Below the pieces are notes generated by a model. The model was not told the origin of the DNA. It did no database searches and worked only from the letters and a program-made list of their open reading frames with translations. The translations under genes and the position numbers were made by a program. This document shows positions 52,601 to 61,747 of a DNA stretch of 64,000 nucleotides, piece by piece. Every line of letters starts with the position of its first letter. Positions within the stretch are counted from its first letter, which is position 1. This DNA is from JAVWHP01 sp036639955 (GTDB lineage Bacteria; Bacillota_I; Bacilli_A; Erysipelotrichales; Erysipelotrichaceae): positions 37,439 to 101,438 of the forward strand of contig JAVWHP010000007.1 in NCBI GenBank assembly GCA_036639955.1, given 5' to 3'.

Positions 52601-54133
52601 ATGTTAAAATTAAATGATAAGGATTGGAAAGAACTATGTGTTCTATCCTACTTTGATATTATTAATTATCAAAGTAATATGAGTATTGAATTAGTAATTA
52701 ATAGCATTTTAAATGATACTAGTTTTTGTAATGAATGTTCTAATAGTTATTATAATTCTAAGATGTTAAATGAATTAAAACTTATAGATGCTTCAAAGTA
52801 TAAACATTATAAAGTAATAGATTATTATAATGATAATAGTAATAGTGGTGTAGTAATTTATAGAATTATTAAAGATATGGATATGATTGTATTATATCGT
52901 GGTAGTGAAATATATGATGAACATGTATTTAATACTAAATGGCAAGACTGGATTGATAATGTTGAAATGTTTATAGAACCAGTAACTATTCAACAATTAA
53001 CTGCTTTAAATTATATTAATAATTGTGATTTCCTAGGTTATAATGTTTATCAATGTGGACATTCTAAAGGTGGTAACTTAGCTTTATATACTAGTTTAAC
53101 TACTAATGCTGATAATTATTCTAGAATATTTAATATTATAGCTATAAATACTCCGGGTCTGAATAGTGATATATTAGATATGTATTCTAATAGATCTAAA
53201 ACTACTGATTTCTTAAATAAAGTATTATTAATAGAAAATGAACATGATTGTGTATCTAGTTTCTTTATTCATATTAAAGAACCTAGAATATATAGAAGTA
53301 GTATTAATAATATAACTTTAAAAGATGTATTTGATAATCATCAATTATATAGTTTTAAAGAAGAAGAAGATAAGTATGTTTATAGTTTAGGAAAGAGTCC
53401 TTTGCCTAAAGTGATTGATAATTTTGTTAATAATTTCTTTTGTAGATTGAGTAGAGATAAGAGAGATATAGTTGTTAATAAGATGATTGAGTATTTAAGA
53501 AGTGATTTACCAATAGATGAATTATATAGAGTATTTATTTATCATATAGGTAAGTATATTTCTATCTTTGATGATTTAAGTTATGAAGAAGTTAAGAATG
53601 TTAGTTTTACTGATTTATTATTAGCTTTAAAAGATTACTTTAGAGTTAATGAAATTATTAATCGTAAGGACGAAATACTTAAGCTTACTAATGATAAATT
53701 AAATGAATTAGATATTAAGAGTATGATTGTTAATTTTAGTGAGTCTTATGAATTGATGCTTAAACAAAGACGTAGTGAGTTTATGAATATAATTAATGCT
53801 AATTTAGATAGTGCTTTAAATCATATAAGATGTACAATAGATCGTAACTTAGAAAAGATAAGTATGAAGCATGCTTATATAACATTAAGTAAACAAGAGG
53901 ATGTCATAGAGACCGGGGTGGATGTTTATAGCGAAGAGGGAGAAAAGAATGAGGAAGCTATAGAAGATAAAGATATGGTGGTAGATTTTGATAGTTATGT
54001 TAATAGTTTAGAAGAGAAGTGTAAATATACTGAATTTAAAATTAGTAATATGATAGAAGATAAACAAGAGATAGAAGTAAAAAAAGATAAAAATAAACAT
54101 AAGGTGAAGAAAAAACATAAAAAGAGGGTATAA
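52601..54133 (+). CDS. DUF2974 (Mbeg1-like) alpha/beta hydrolase
   Basis: 510 residues. IVLYRGSEIYDEHVFNTKWQDWIDNVEMF (VLYRGSE, WQDWIDNVEMF) and YQCGHSKGGNLALYTSL carry the serine nucleophile elbow GHSKG typical of DUF2974. Asp and His partners are plausible in LLIENEHDCVSSFF and VFDNHQLYSF. No signal peptide, so cytoplasmic. The last ~170 residues are extra: helical and charged, with a poly-basic end (KKDKNKHKVKKKHKKRV). Substrate unknown (lipid ester suspected). It is monocistronic, between the ilv-leu and pur operons. Confidence 0.85.
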   Translation: MLKLNDKDWKELCVLSYFDIINYQSNMSIELVINSILNDTSFCNECSNSYYNSKMLNELKLIDASKYKHYKVIDYYNDNSNSGVVIYRIIKDMDMIVLYRGSEIYDEHVFNTKWQDWIDNVEMFIEPVTIQQLTALNYINNCDFLGYNVYQCGHSKGGNLALYTSLTTNADNYSRIFNIIAINTPGLNSDILDMYSNRSKTTDFLNKVLLIENEHDCVSSFFIHIKEPRIYRSSINNITLKDVFDNHQLYSFKEEEDKYVYSLGKSPLPKVIDNFVNNFFCRLSRDKRDIVVNKMIEYLRSDLPIDELYRVFIYHIGKYISIFDDLSYEEVKNVSFTDLLLALKDYFRVNEIINRKDEILKLTNDKLNELDIKSMIVNFSESYELMLKQRRSEFMNIINANLDSALNHIRCTIDRNLEKISMKHAYITLSKQEDVIETGVDVYSEEGEKNEEAIEDKDMVVDFDSYVNSLEEKCKYTEFKISNMIEDKQEIEVKKDKNKHKVKKKHKKRV

Positions 54134-54178
54134 TAGTATAAATGTAAATGGTTACATAAAAGTAAGTGAATTTAGGTG

Positions 54179-54207
54179 TTGTAAAAGTGCATGATATTTA
54201 GTAGAAT
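54179..54207 (+). promoter_or_regulatory. Probable promoter of the pur operon
   Basis: TTGTAA (54179-54184), 17-base spacer, TAGAAT (54202-54207). This gives a leader of about 250 nt before purE. Confidence 0.55.
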
Positions 54208-54214
54208 TATAAGG

Positions 54215-54361
54215 TAAGTTAATAAATAACTTTCTAGTTTGGATTCAATCCACATTCAAACAAAAGAAAACTTTTTTAACGAAGAATTTAAAAGGCGATA
54301 AAGAGGTTTGGCAGCTATTGCAACACTCACGCTTTTTTTATTTTTATAGGAGGCAGATAGT
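54215..54361 (+). ncRNA. Structured leader of the pur operon, unclassified
   Basis: Pairings by eye: GTTTG/CAAAC around GGAT/ATCC (about 54236-54264), and AAAAGGCG (54290-54297) with CGCTTTT (54330-54336) enclosing a GGCAGCTATTGC-type hairpin. The latter ends in seven T (54333-54339), so it may be a first terminator. It does not match purine, ZTP, PRPP or preQ1 consensus as I know them. It may be a riboswitch or plain leader RNA. Confidence 0.4.
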
Positions 54362-54430
54362 ATGAAAGCAACATACAGGAATTCTATATCAATATCAAAT
54401 TTAAACGATTTTTATGCTACATATTGTTGA
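54362..54430 (+). CDS. Small ORF in the pur leader, 22 residues
   Basis: ATG 54362 has AGGAGG at 8-base spacing, as strong as for purE itself; the frame ends with TGA 54428-54430. The peptide runs MKATYRNSISISNLNDFYATYC with no hydrophobic core and no obvious bias towards one biosynthetic amino acid. Its last codons (ACA TAT TGT) form the 5' arm of the terminator at 54419-54445, so a ribosome reaching the stop codon must cover the arm and should prevent termination. It is therefore probably a regulatory ORF; the peptide product may not matter. Confidence 0.65.
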   Translation: MKATYRNSISISNLNDFYATYC

Positions 54431-54451
54431 TTTTTTGCAATATGTTTTTTT
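54419..54451 (+). terminator. Attenuator terminator in front of purE
   Basis: ACATATTG (54419-54426) pairs with CAATATGT (54438-54445), followed by six or more T. It overlaps the end of the leader ORF. An alternative pairing of CAATAT (54390-54395) with ATATTG (54421-54426) could act as antiterminator. Confidence 0.8.
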
Positions 54452-54469
54452 AATTAGGAGGACATGAAA

Positions 54470-54961
54470 ATGATCGAAGTAAGCGTAATTATGGGTAGTA
54501 ACTCAGACTTAGAATGTATGAACCAAGCAACAGCAATGCTAAAAGAATTTGGCATCGGCTATGAAGTAAGAATATTATCAGCACACAGAACACCTGAACA
54601 AACACTAGCCTATGCAAGAGAAGCAAGAGGACGTGGTATTAAAGTAATTATTGCCGGTGCTGGAGGAGCTGCTCACTTAGCAGGAGTTATAGCCTCATCA
54701 ACAACACTACCAGTAATTGGAGTACCAATTCAGTCTAAAGCATTAAACGGACTAGACTCATTATTATCAATCGTACAAATGCCAGGAGGAATACCAGTAG
54801 CAACAACAGCTATCGGAAACGCCGGAGCAAAGAACGCTGCAATCCTTGCAGTAGAAATGATGGCAATATATGACACTAAACTAGCAACTAAGCTAGACAC
54901 ATTTAGAAAAGAACAAGAAGATAAAATATTAGCAATGTCAAACGTGGAGGTTTGTGAATAA
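54470..54961 (+). CDS. purE: N5-carboxyaminoimidazole ribonucleotide mutase / AIR carboxylase
   Basis: 163 residues from ATG 54470, 8 bases after AGGAGG (an ATG two codons earlier is too close to it). [24 protein letters not shown] and [15 protein letters not shown] are the PurE signatures. It makes CAIR in purine synthesis. No purK is nearby; if absent from the genome, this enzyme would be expected to act as class II AIR carboxylase using CO2 directly, common in anaerobes. It overlaps the earlier of two possible purL starts. Confidence 0.95.
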   Translation: MIEVSVIMGSNSDLECMNQATAMLKEFGIGYEVRILSAHRTPEQTLAYAREARGRGIKVIIAGAGGAAHLAGVIASSTTLPVIGVPIQSKALNGLDSLLSIVQMPGGIPVATTAIGNAGAKNAAILAVEMMAIYDTKLATKLDTFRKEQEDKILAMSNVEVCE

Positions 54962-54980
54962 CACAAACAAGGAGGTCACT

Positions 54981-57900
54981 ATGAACTATCGTATATTTGT
55001 AAGTAAGAAAGCAGCCTATACTATTGAAGCTGAATCTCTTAAAAAAGAAATTGTAGCCAATCTAGCAATTAATACTTTAAAAGAACTAAAGCTAATAAAT
55101 ACTTATGATGTATTTAATGCTGATGAACAAGATATAGCACTACTAAAAACTAAAGTAGTAAGTGAAGCAGTAACTGATGAAGTATTTGATACATTAGAAT
55201 TAGATCCAAATAAGTCATATATTATATATGAATGCTTACCAGGACAATATGATCAAAGAGCCGATTCAGCAGAACAATGCTTAATGCTATTAAACAATAA
55301 AAAAGATGTAGTAATTAAGAGTGGAAGAATAGTAGAACTAACAGGGACACTAACTAAAACTGAAATTGATAAAATTAAGAACTATTTGATTAATCCAGTT
55401 GAAATGAGAGAAAAAGATCTAAATGTATTAGAATACAATGAAGATGTAGAAATAGAACCAGTAGAAACAGTTAAAGGATTCATAAATTATAGTGAAGAAG
55501 AAATTGAAAACTATCGTAATGAATTAGCATTAGCTATGAGTAAACAAGATCTATTACATATTCAAAAGTACTTTAAGGATGAAGAACATAGAGAACCAAC
55601 ATTAACAGAAATTAAAGTATTAGATACTTACTGGAGTGATCATTGTCGTCATACTACATTTGAAACAATTTTACAAAATGTTAAAATTGAAGAAGGTAAG
55701 TTACAAGCTGATATACAAAAAGCTTATGATTTATATACTAGTTTAAGAACTTCTGTACATAATAATAAAAAGGTTATGACACTTATGGATATGGCTACTA
55801 TTGGTGGTAAACATTTACGTAAGATTGGTAAACTTGATGATATGGAAATATCTGATGAGATTAATGCTTGTAGTATAGAAATAGATGTAGATGTTAATGG
55901 TACTAATGAGAAATGGCTATTAATGTTTAAGAATGAAACACATAATCATCCTACAGAGATTGAACCTTTTGGTGGAGCTAGTACTTGTATTGGTGGAGCT
56001 ATAAGAGACCCATTATCTGGTAGAAGTTATGTTTATCAAGCTATGAGAATTAGTGGTGCTGGAGATATTAATGCTAGTATAGAAGAAACATTACCTAATA
56101 AATTACCTCAAAGTAGAATATCTAAGGGTGCTGCTCATGGTTATTCATCTTATGGTAACCAAATAGGTTTAGCTACTACTTATGTTAATGAAATATATAA
56201 TGATGGTTATGTTGCTAAAAGAATGGAAGTAGGAGCTGTTGTAGGAGCTGCACCTAAAGATTGGGTAATGCGTAAACAACCAGCAACTAAAGATATAGTA
56301 GTCCTTCTAGGAGGAGCTACAGGACGTGATGGAGTAGGTGGTGCTACAGGTTCAAGTAAAGAACATAATGAAACATCACTAACTAAATGTTCAAGTGAAG
56401 TACAAAAAGGAAATGCACCAATTGAACGTAAACTACAAAGACTATTTAGAAATAAGAAAGCAACAAGTCTAATAAAGAAAGCTAATGACTTTGGAGCTGG
56501 AGGAGTAAGTGTAGCAATTGGAGAAATAGCAGATGGAATATCAATAAATCTAGATGCAGTACCAACTAAATATACAGGACTTAATGGAACTGAATTAGCA
56601 ATCTCTGAATCACAAGAAAGAATGGCAGTATTAATAGAACCTCAATACTTTGAAGAATTTAAACAATACGCTTATGATGAAAACCTAGAAGCTACACTAG
56701 TAGCTGAAGTAACAGAAGAAAGAAGATTAGTATTAAGTTTTAAAGGACAAAAGATAGTAGATATCAGTAGAGATTTCTTAGACACTAATGGAGTAAGACA
56801 AATCCAAGACGTAATAATGAAAGCTAATACTGAAACAGCCAATCCCTTCACTAATACTACCATCAAGAAATCGTTAAAAGAAGATTTCTTGATTAATCTA
56901 CAACAACAAAACACTGCATCTCAAAAAGGATTAGTTGAAATGTTTGACGCATCTATTGGTAAATCAACAGTATTAATGCCATATGGTGGAAAATACCAAC
57001 TATCTAAAAGTGAAGGAAGTGTACAAAAGTTACCAGTACTAGGATTCACAAATACAGTAAGTATGATGACATATGGATATAATCCAGAAGTATCAATCTA
57101 TTCACCATACTTAGGAGCAAGCTATTCAGTAGTAGAAGCACTAGCAAGAATATGTGCATTAGGAGGAGACTATAAGAAAACTCGCCTAACAAACCAAGAA
57201 TACTTTGAAAGATTACATACTGAACCAAGCAAATGGGGACAACCAATGCAAGCAATGCTAGGATTAGTAGAAGCACAAATAGCATTTGAAACACCATCAA
57301 TTGGAGGAAAAGACTCAATGAGTGGAACCTTCAATGATATAAGTGTTCCACCAACATTAATAACATTTGCAGTAGGAACAGCAGAAGCAAAAGATATTGT
57401 ATCAACAGAGTTTAAACAAACTAGTAGCTACATCTATTTAGTTAATCATAATCCTAAAGATAGTGGAGTACCAGATTATGAACAACTTAAAAAGAACTTT
57501 GAAACTATACATGAATTAATGCAAGACAATAAAATCTTAGCAGCAAGTACAGTTAAATTCGGAGGAATAGCAGAAACAATAGCTAATATGAGCTTTGGAA
57601 ATAAAATTGGAGTAAACATTAATACTAATGTAGACCTATTCAAATTAAGAATAGGAAGCATAATATTAGAAGCAGAAACAATGATAGAAGATCCAAAACT
57701 AATACTATTAGGAACAACAACAGAAGAAAATACAATAATTATAAATAAAGAAACAATAGCAATAGAAGAAGCAATAGAAGCATGGGAAAGTAGATATCAA
57801 AAAATCTATCCAACAACAGTAGATAAAGATAAAAAGAATATTACAACACCGACCTATGCAACAGCATCAAGAGTAAAAGCAAGTAAAACAATAGAAAAAC

Positions 57901-58694
57901 CAAAAGTAATAATACCAGTATTCCCAGGAACAAACTGTGAATACGACTGTAAACAAGCCTTCGAAAGAGAAGGAGGAGAAGTTGAAATATACGTATTCAA
58001 TAATACTAATGTTCAAAGCATCCAAAAATCATTAAAAGAACTATCAGAAAAAATAAGTAAAGCTCAAATACTAATGCTAGCAGGAGGATTCTCAAGTGGA
58101 GATGAACCAGATGGAAGCGGAAAGTTTATAGCAAATGTACTAAGTAATGAATCAATCAATAATGCAGTACAAACACTATTAAATAATGATGGATTAATAC
58201 TAGGAATATGTAATGGATTCCAAGCACTAATTAAGTCAGGATTATTACCATATGGAGACATAACAAAATTAAACAGTGACTCTCCAACATTATTTAGAAA
58301 TGATATAAACAGACATGTATCTAAAATAGCAACTACTAAAATAACAAGTAATAAGTCACCATGGTTAGCAGATATAGAAGTAAATGAAGTACATAAAATT
58401 GCAATGTCACACGGAGAAGGAAAATTTGTAATTAGTGAAACTAATGCAAAAGAACTATTTGAAAACGGACAAGTAGCAACACAATACACAGATCTAGAAG
58501 GAAATCCAACAATGAATGGAGAATACAACATAAATGGATCAAGCTATGCAATAGAAGGAATAACTTCAAAAGACGGAAGAATATTTGGTAAAATGGGACA
58601 CAGTGAAAGATATGAAGAAGGACTATTTAAGAACATAGAAGGAAACGCAGAACAAAACATCTTTAGAAACGGTATAAATTATTTTAAAAAATAA
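54981..58694 (+). CDS. purL: Phosphoribosylformylglycinamidine synthase, single-chain form
   Basis: 1237 residues from ATG 54981 (AGGAGG 5 bases upstream). It converts FGAR to FGAM with ATP and glutamine. Order: PurS-like N-terminus, linker with SDHCRHTTFE (about 219), two FGAM-synthase halves (KNETHNHPTEIEPFGGAST; GGKDSMSGTF), and a C-terminal class I glutamine amidotransferase (PVFPGTNCEYD; LAGGFSSGDEPDGSGKF; LGICNGFQ with the catalytic Cys). It is thus the large fused form, not the split PurS/Q/L of Bacillus. Codon preference flips from A-ending to T-ending (about 55.6 kb) and back (about 56.3 kb). Confidence 0.96.
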   Translation: MNYRIFVSKKAAYTIEAESLKKEIVANLAINTLKELKLINTYDVFNADEQDIALLKTKVVSEAVTDEVFDTLELDPNKSYIIYECLPGQYDQRADSAEQCLMLLNNKKDVVIKSGRIVELTGTLTKTEIDKIKNYLINPVEMREKDLNVLEYNEDVEIEPVETVKGFINYSEEEIENYRNELALAMSKQDLLHIQKYFKDEEHREPTLTEIKVLDTYWSDHCRHTTFETILQNVKIEEGKLQADIQKAYDLYTSLRTSVHNNKKVMTLMDMATIGGKHLRKIGKLDDMEISDEINACSIEIDVDVNGTNEKWLLMFKNETHNHPTEIEPFGGASTCIGGAIRDPLSGRSYVYQAMRISGAGDINASIEETLPNKLPQSRISKGAAHGYSSYGNQIGLATTYVNEIYNDGYVAKRMEVGAVVGAAPKDWVMRKQPATKDIVVLLGGATGRDGVGGATGSSKEHNETSLTKCSSEVQKGNAPIERKLQRLFRNKKATSLIKKANDFGAGGVSVAIGEIADGISINLDAVPTKYTGLNGTELAISESQERMAVLIEPQYFEEFKQYAYDENLEATLVAEVTEERRLVLSFKGQKIVDISRDFLDTNGVRQIQDVIMKANTETANPFTNTTIKKSLKEDFLINLQQQNTASQKGLVEMFDASIGKSTVLMPYGGKYQLSKSEGSVQKLPVLGFTNTVSMMTYGYNPEVSIYSPYLGASYSVVEALARICALGGDYKKTRLTNQEYFERLHTEPSKWGQPMQAMLGLVEAQIAFETPSIGGKDSMSGTFNDISVPPTLITFAVGTAEAKDIVSTEFKQTSSYIYLVNHNPKDSGVPDYEQLKKNFETIHELMQDNKILAASTVKFGGIAETIANMSFGNKIGVNINTNVDLFKLRIGSIILEAETMIEDPKLILLGTTTEENTIIINKETIAIEEAIEAWESRYQKIYPTTVDKDKKNITTPTYATASRVKASKTIEKPKVIIPVFPGTNCEYDCKQAFEREGGEVEIYVFNNTNVQSIQKSLKELSEKISKAQILMLAGGFSSGDEPDGSGKFIANVLSNESINNAVQTLLNNDGLILGICNGFQALIKSGLLPYGDITKLNSDSPTLFRNDINRHVSKIATTKITSNKSPWLADIEVNEVHKIAMSHGEGKFVISETNAKELFENGQVATQYTDLEGNPTMNGEYNINGSSYAIEGITSKDGRIFGKMGHSERYEEGLFKNIEGNAEQNIFRNGINYFKK

Positions 58695-58708
58695 AAGGAG
58701 CGGCATAT

Positions 58709-60130
58709 ATGAAACTAGAAAAAGACTATTTTTTATCAGGTAAAATCAATGAGGAATGTGGAGTATTTGGAATTTACAACAATCAAGATGCAGCATCATT
58801 AGCATACTTTGGTTTACACGCATTACAACACCGAGGACAACAAGCAGCAGGGATAGCAGCAACAGACGGTGGAGTTATAAATTGTGTTAAAGATAAAGGA
58901 TTATTAGCAGAAGTATTTAATCCAAGTATATTAGAAACATTACCAGGTAAACATTCTATAGGACATGTTAGATACTCTAAACAACAAGATAATCTAATAG
59001 AGAATGTACAACCAATTATGGTAAGAGCACATACTGGAGAATTTGCAGTAGCCCATAATGGTCAAATAGTTAATGCAGCAGAATTAAAAGAAGAATTAGA
59101 AAAAGCAGGAAGTATCTTTCAAGGAAACAGTGATTCTGAATTAATAGCACATTTTATACAAAATGAAACAGGAACATTTGTAGAAAAGATAATGAAAGCA
59201 TGTCAAAGATTTGAAGGAGCCTATGCCTTTATAATAATGACAAAAGACTGTATGTATGCAGTAAGAGATAAAAATGGATTAAGACCATTAGCATTTGCTA
59301 AACTAGAAGAAGGATATGCTATATCTTCTGAAACATGTGCATTTGATATAGTAAATGCAGAATATATAAAAGATGTAGAACCAGGAGAAGTAATAAGAAT
59401 AGCTAAAGATGGAGTTAAATACTTTAAATATACTAAAGAAACACAACATAAGATGTGTGCAATGGAATATATATACTTTGCAAGACCTGATTCTAATATA
59501 GATGGAATTAATGTACATACAGCAAGAAGACTATCAGGAAGAACATTAGCAAGTGTAGAAACAGAAGAAGCAGATATAGTAATAGGAGTACCAGATTCAT
59601 CTTTATCAGCAGCTATAGGGTTTGCAGAACAAAGTGGATTACCTTATGAAATAGGATTAATTAAAAATAGATATGTAGGAAGAACATTTATACAACCTAC
59701 ACAGAAACAAAGAGAACGTGGAGTAAGAATGAAACTATCAGCTGTTAAAAGCATAGTTAGTGGAAAAAGAGTATTTATGATAGATGACTCTATAGTAAGA
59801 GGAACTACATCAAAAAGAATAGTACAATTATTAAAAGAAGCAGGAGCTAAAGAAGTACATGTTAGAATTGGATCACCAGCATTAACAGATCCTTGTTTCT
59901 ATGGAGTAGATACTTCATCTTATGATGAATTAATATCTGCTAGAATGAGTTGTGATGAAGTATGTAAGTTTATAGGTGCTGATTCATTAAGATTTATGAC
60001 TATTGAACAAATGGAACAATCATTCTTAACTAAGAATTTATGTACATCTTGTTTTAATGGTAAATATTGTACTTCATTATTTAAATATGGTGATATAATA
60101 ACAGAAGAAAAGAAAAGAAGAGGAAAATAA
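58709..60130 (+). CDS. purF: Amidophosphoribosyltransferase
   Basis: 473 residues. First committed step of purine synthesis (PRPP to phosphoribosylamine). NEECGVFGIYN shows nucleophile Cys17 behind a propeptide to be cleaved; HALQHRGQQAAGIA and HNGQIVNAAEL belong to the glutaminase domain; VFMIDDSIVRGTTSKRI is the PRPP loop. Cysteines in the C-terminal part (MSCDEVC, LCTSCFNGKYC) fit the 4Fe-4S-containing Bacillus type. AAGGAG precedes the ATG. One base separates it from purM. Confidence 0.97.
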   Translation: MKLEKDYFLSGKINEECGVFGIYNNQDAASLAYFGLHALQHRGQQAAGIAATDGGVINCVKDKGLLAEVFNPSILETLPGKHSIGHVRYSKQQDNLIENVQPIMVRAHTGEFAVAHNGQIVNAAELKEELEKAGSIFQGNSDSELIAHFIQNETGTFVEKIMKACQRFEGAYAFIIMTKDCMYAVRDKNGLRPLAFAKLEEGYAISSETCAFDIVNAEYIKDVEPGEVIRIAKDGVKYFKYTKETQHKMCAMEYIYFARPDSNIDGINVHTARRLSGRTLASVETEEADIVIGVPDSSLSAAIGFAEQSGLPYEIGLIKNRYVGRTFIQPTQKQRERGVRMKLSAVKSIVSGKRVFMIDDSIVRGTTSKRIVQLLKEAGAKEVHVRIGSPALTDPCFYGVDTSSYDELISARMSCDEVCKFIGADSLRFMTIEQMEQSFLTKNLCTSCFNGKYCTSLFKYGDIITEEKKRRGK

Positions 60131-60131
60131 A

Positions 60132-61160
60132 ATGAGTAATAAATATGCTGAAGCTGGAGTAAGTTTAGAAGCTGGTTATGAATCAGTTAAAAGAATTAAA
60201 TCACATGTAGCAAGAACACAAACAAAAGGAGCTATGGACTCTATAGGTGCCTTTGGTGGAATGTATAACTTAGCATCAATGAATTTAAAAGAACCTATTT
60301 TAGTTTCAGGTACTGATGGTGTTGGTACTAAACTAATGGTAGCATTTGAATTAGATAAGCATGATACTATTGGTATAGATGCTGTTGCTATGTGTGTTAA
60401 TGATGTATTAGTACAAGGAGCTGCACCAATCTTTTTCTTAGATTATTTAGCAGTAGGTAAGAATCATCCAGAAAAGATTGAACAATTAGTTAAAGGTGTT
60501 GCTGATGGTTGTGTATTATCAGAATGTGCTTTAATTGGTGGAGAAACTGCTGAAATGCCTGATATGTATAATGAAAAACATTATGATATAGCAGGTTTCT
60601 GTGTAGGAGCTGTAGATAAAGATAAACTTATTGATGGTTCTAAAGTTAGTGTTGGAGATGTATTAATTGGTTTACCATCTAGTGGTTGTCATTCTAATGG
60701 ATTCTCTTTAATTAGAAAAGTATTATTTAAAGATAATAAATTAGATATGAATAAATTCTATCCTGAATTTAATAAAACTTTAGGAGAAGAAGTATTAACT
60801 CCTACTAAAATTTATGTAAAAGCTATTAAACATTTATTTGATAAAGTTCAAATTAATGGTGGTTCTCATATTACTGGTGGTGGTTTCTTTGAAAACTTAC
60901 CTCGTATGTTAAAAGATGGTCAAGGTGTTAGTATTGATATTAAGTCTTTTCCTAAAAAACCTATCTTTGAATTAATTGCTAAATTAGGTAATATAGAAGA
61001 AAAAGAAATGTACAATGTATTTAATATGGGTATTGGATTTGTAGTATGTGTTAATCCTAAAGATGCACAAAAAACTATCGACCTATTAAAAGAAATTGGT
61101 GAAGAAGCTTACCAAATTGGTACAGTAACTGATAGTGGAAACGTAGATTTACAATGGTAA
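60132..61160 (+). CDS. purM: Phosphoribosylformylglycinamidine cyclo-ligase (AIR synthetase)
   Basis: 342 residues. It closes the imidazole ring of FGAM to AIR. VSGTDGVGTKLMVAFELDKHDTIGIDAVAMCVNDVL (GTDGVGTKLMVAFE, DAVAMCVNDVLVQGA) and GGETAEMPDMY, GLPSSGCHSNGFSLIR, HITGGGFFENLPRML are all standard. Starts one base after purF and overlaps purN by 7 bases. T-ending codon style, unlike purF. Confidence 0.97.
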   Translation: MSNKYAEAGVSLEAGYESVKRIKSHVARTQTKGAMDSIGAFGGMYNLASMNLKEPILVSGTDGVGTKLMVAFELDKHDTIGIDAVAMCVNDVLVQGAAPIFFLDYLAVGKNHPEKIEQLVKGVADGCVLSECALIGGETAEMPDMYNEKHYDIAGFCVGAVDKDKLIDGSKVSVGDVLIGLPSSGCHSNGFSLIRKVLFKDNKLDMNKFYPEFNKTLGEEVLTPTKIYVKAIKHLFDKVQINGGSHITGGGFFENLPRMLKDGQGVSIDIKSFPKKPIFELIAKLGNIEEKEMYNVFNMGIGFVVCVNPKDAQKTIDLLKEIGEEAYQIGTVTDSGNVDLQW

Positions 61161-61732
61161 AAATAGCAATTTTTGCAAGTGGAAGCGGAACTAATTTTGA
61201 AAACATTGTTAATTGTATTAACAATGAAACAATTACTAACGCTTCTGTTGCATTACTAATTGTTGATAAAGAAAATTGTTTTGCTATAGAAAGATCTAAA
61301 AATTTAAATATACCCTATTGTTATGTTAATCCTAAAGCTTTTATTAATAAAGCAGAATATGAAAAACAAATATTAATTAAACTAAAAGAATTTAATATAG
61401 ATCTTATAGTATTAGCAGGTTATATGAGAATAGTAGGTAATACTTTATTAGATGAATATCCTAATAAAATATTAAATATACATCCAGCTTATTTACCTAG
61501 TTTTCCTGGTAGACATGGTATCTTAGATACATATGAAGCTAAAGCAGAATTTGGTGGAGTAACTGTTCATTATTTAGATGAAGGAATAGATACTGGTTGT
61601 ATTATTAAACAAGAAAAAGTATATATTAAACCTGAATGGACATTAGAAGAATTTGAAAAGCATATACATGCTTTAGAATATGATCTATATCCAAGAGTTA
61701 TAAATGAAGTATGTAATAAATTTAATTTATAG
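61154..61732 (+). CDS. purN: Phosphoribosylglycinamide formyltransferase
   Basis: 192 residues. It transfers the formyl group of 10-formyl-THF (made by FolD) to GAR. FASGSGTNFENIV is the GAR-phosphate loop; VLAGYMRIVG, NIHPAYLPSFPGRHG (catalytic His; the Asn precedes it) and GVTVHYLDEGIDTGCII (catalytic Asp) follow. The 7-base overlap with purM implies coupling. 15 bases before purH. Confidence 0.95.
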   Translation: MVKIAIFASGSGTNFENIVNCINNETITNASVALLIVDKENCFAIERSKNLNIPYCYVNPKAFINKAEYEKQILIKLKEFNIDLIVLAGYMRIVGNTLLDEYPNKILNIHPAYLPSFPGRHGILDTYEAKAEFGGVTVHYLDEGIDTGCIIKQEKVYIKPEWTLEEFEKHIHALEYDLYPRVINEVCNKFNL

Positions 61733-61747
61733 AAAGTGAGAAACAAT

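Noticed and set aside
54216..54362. Open frame through the pur leader (contains KGDKEVWQLLQHS)
   Set aside because: No start codon with a ribosome binding site, and it runs through the structured, T-rich segment; it looks like chance.
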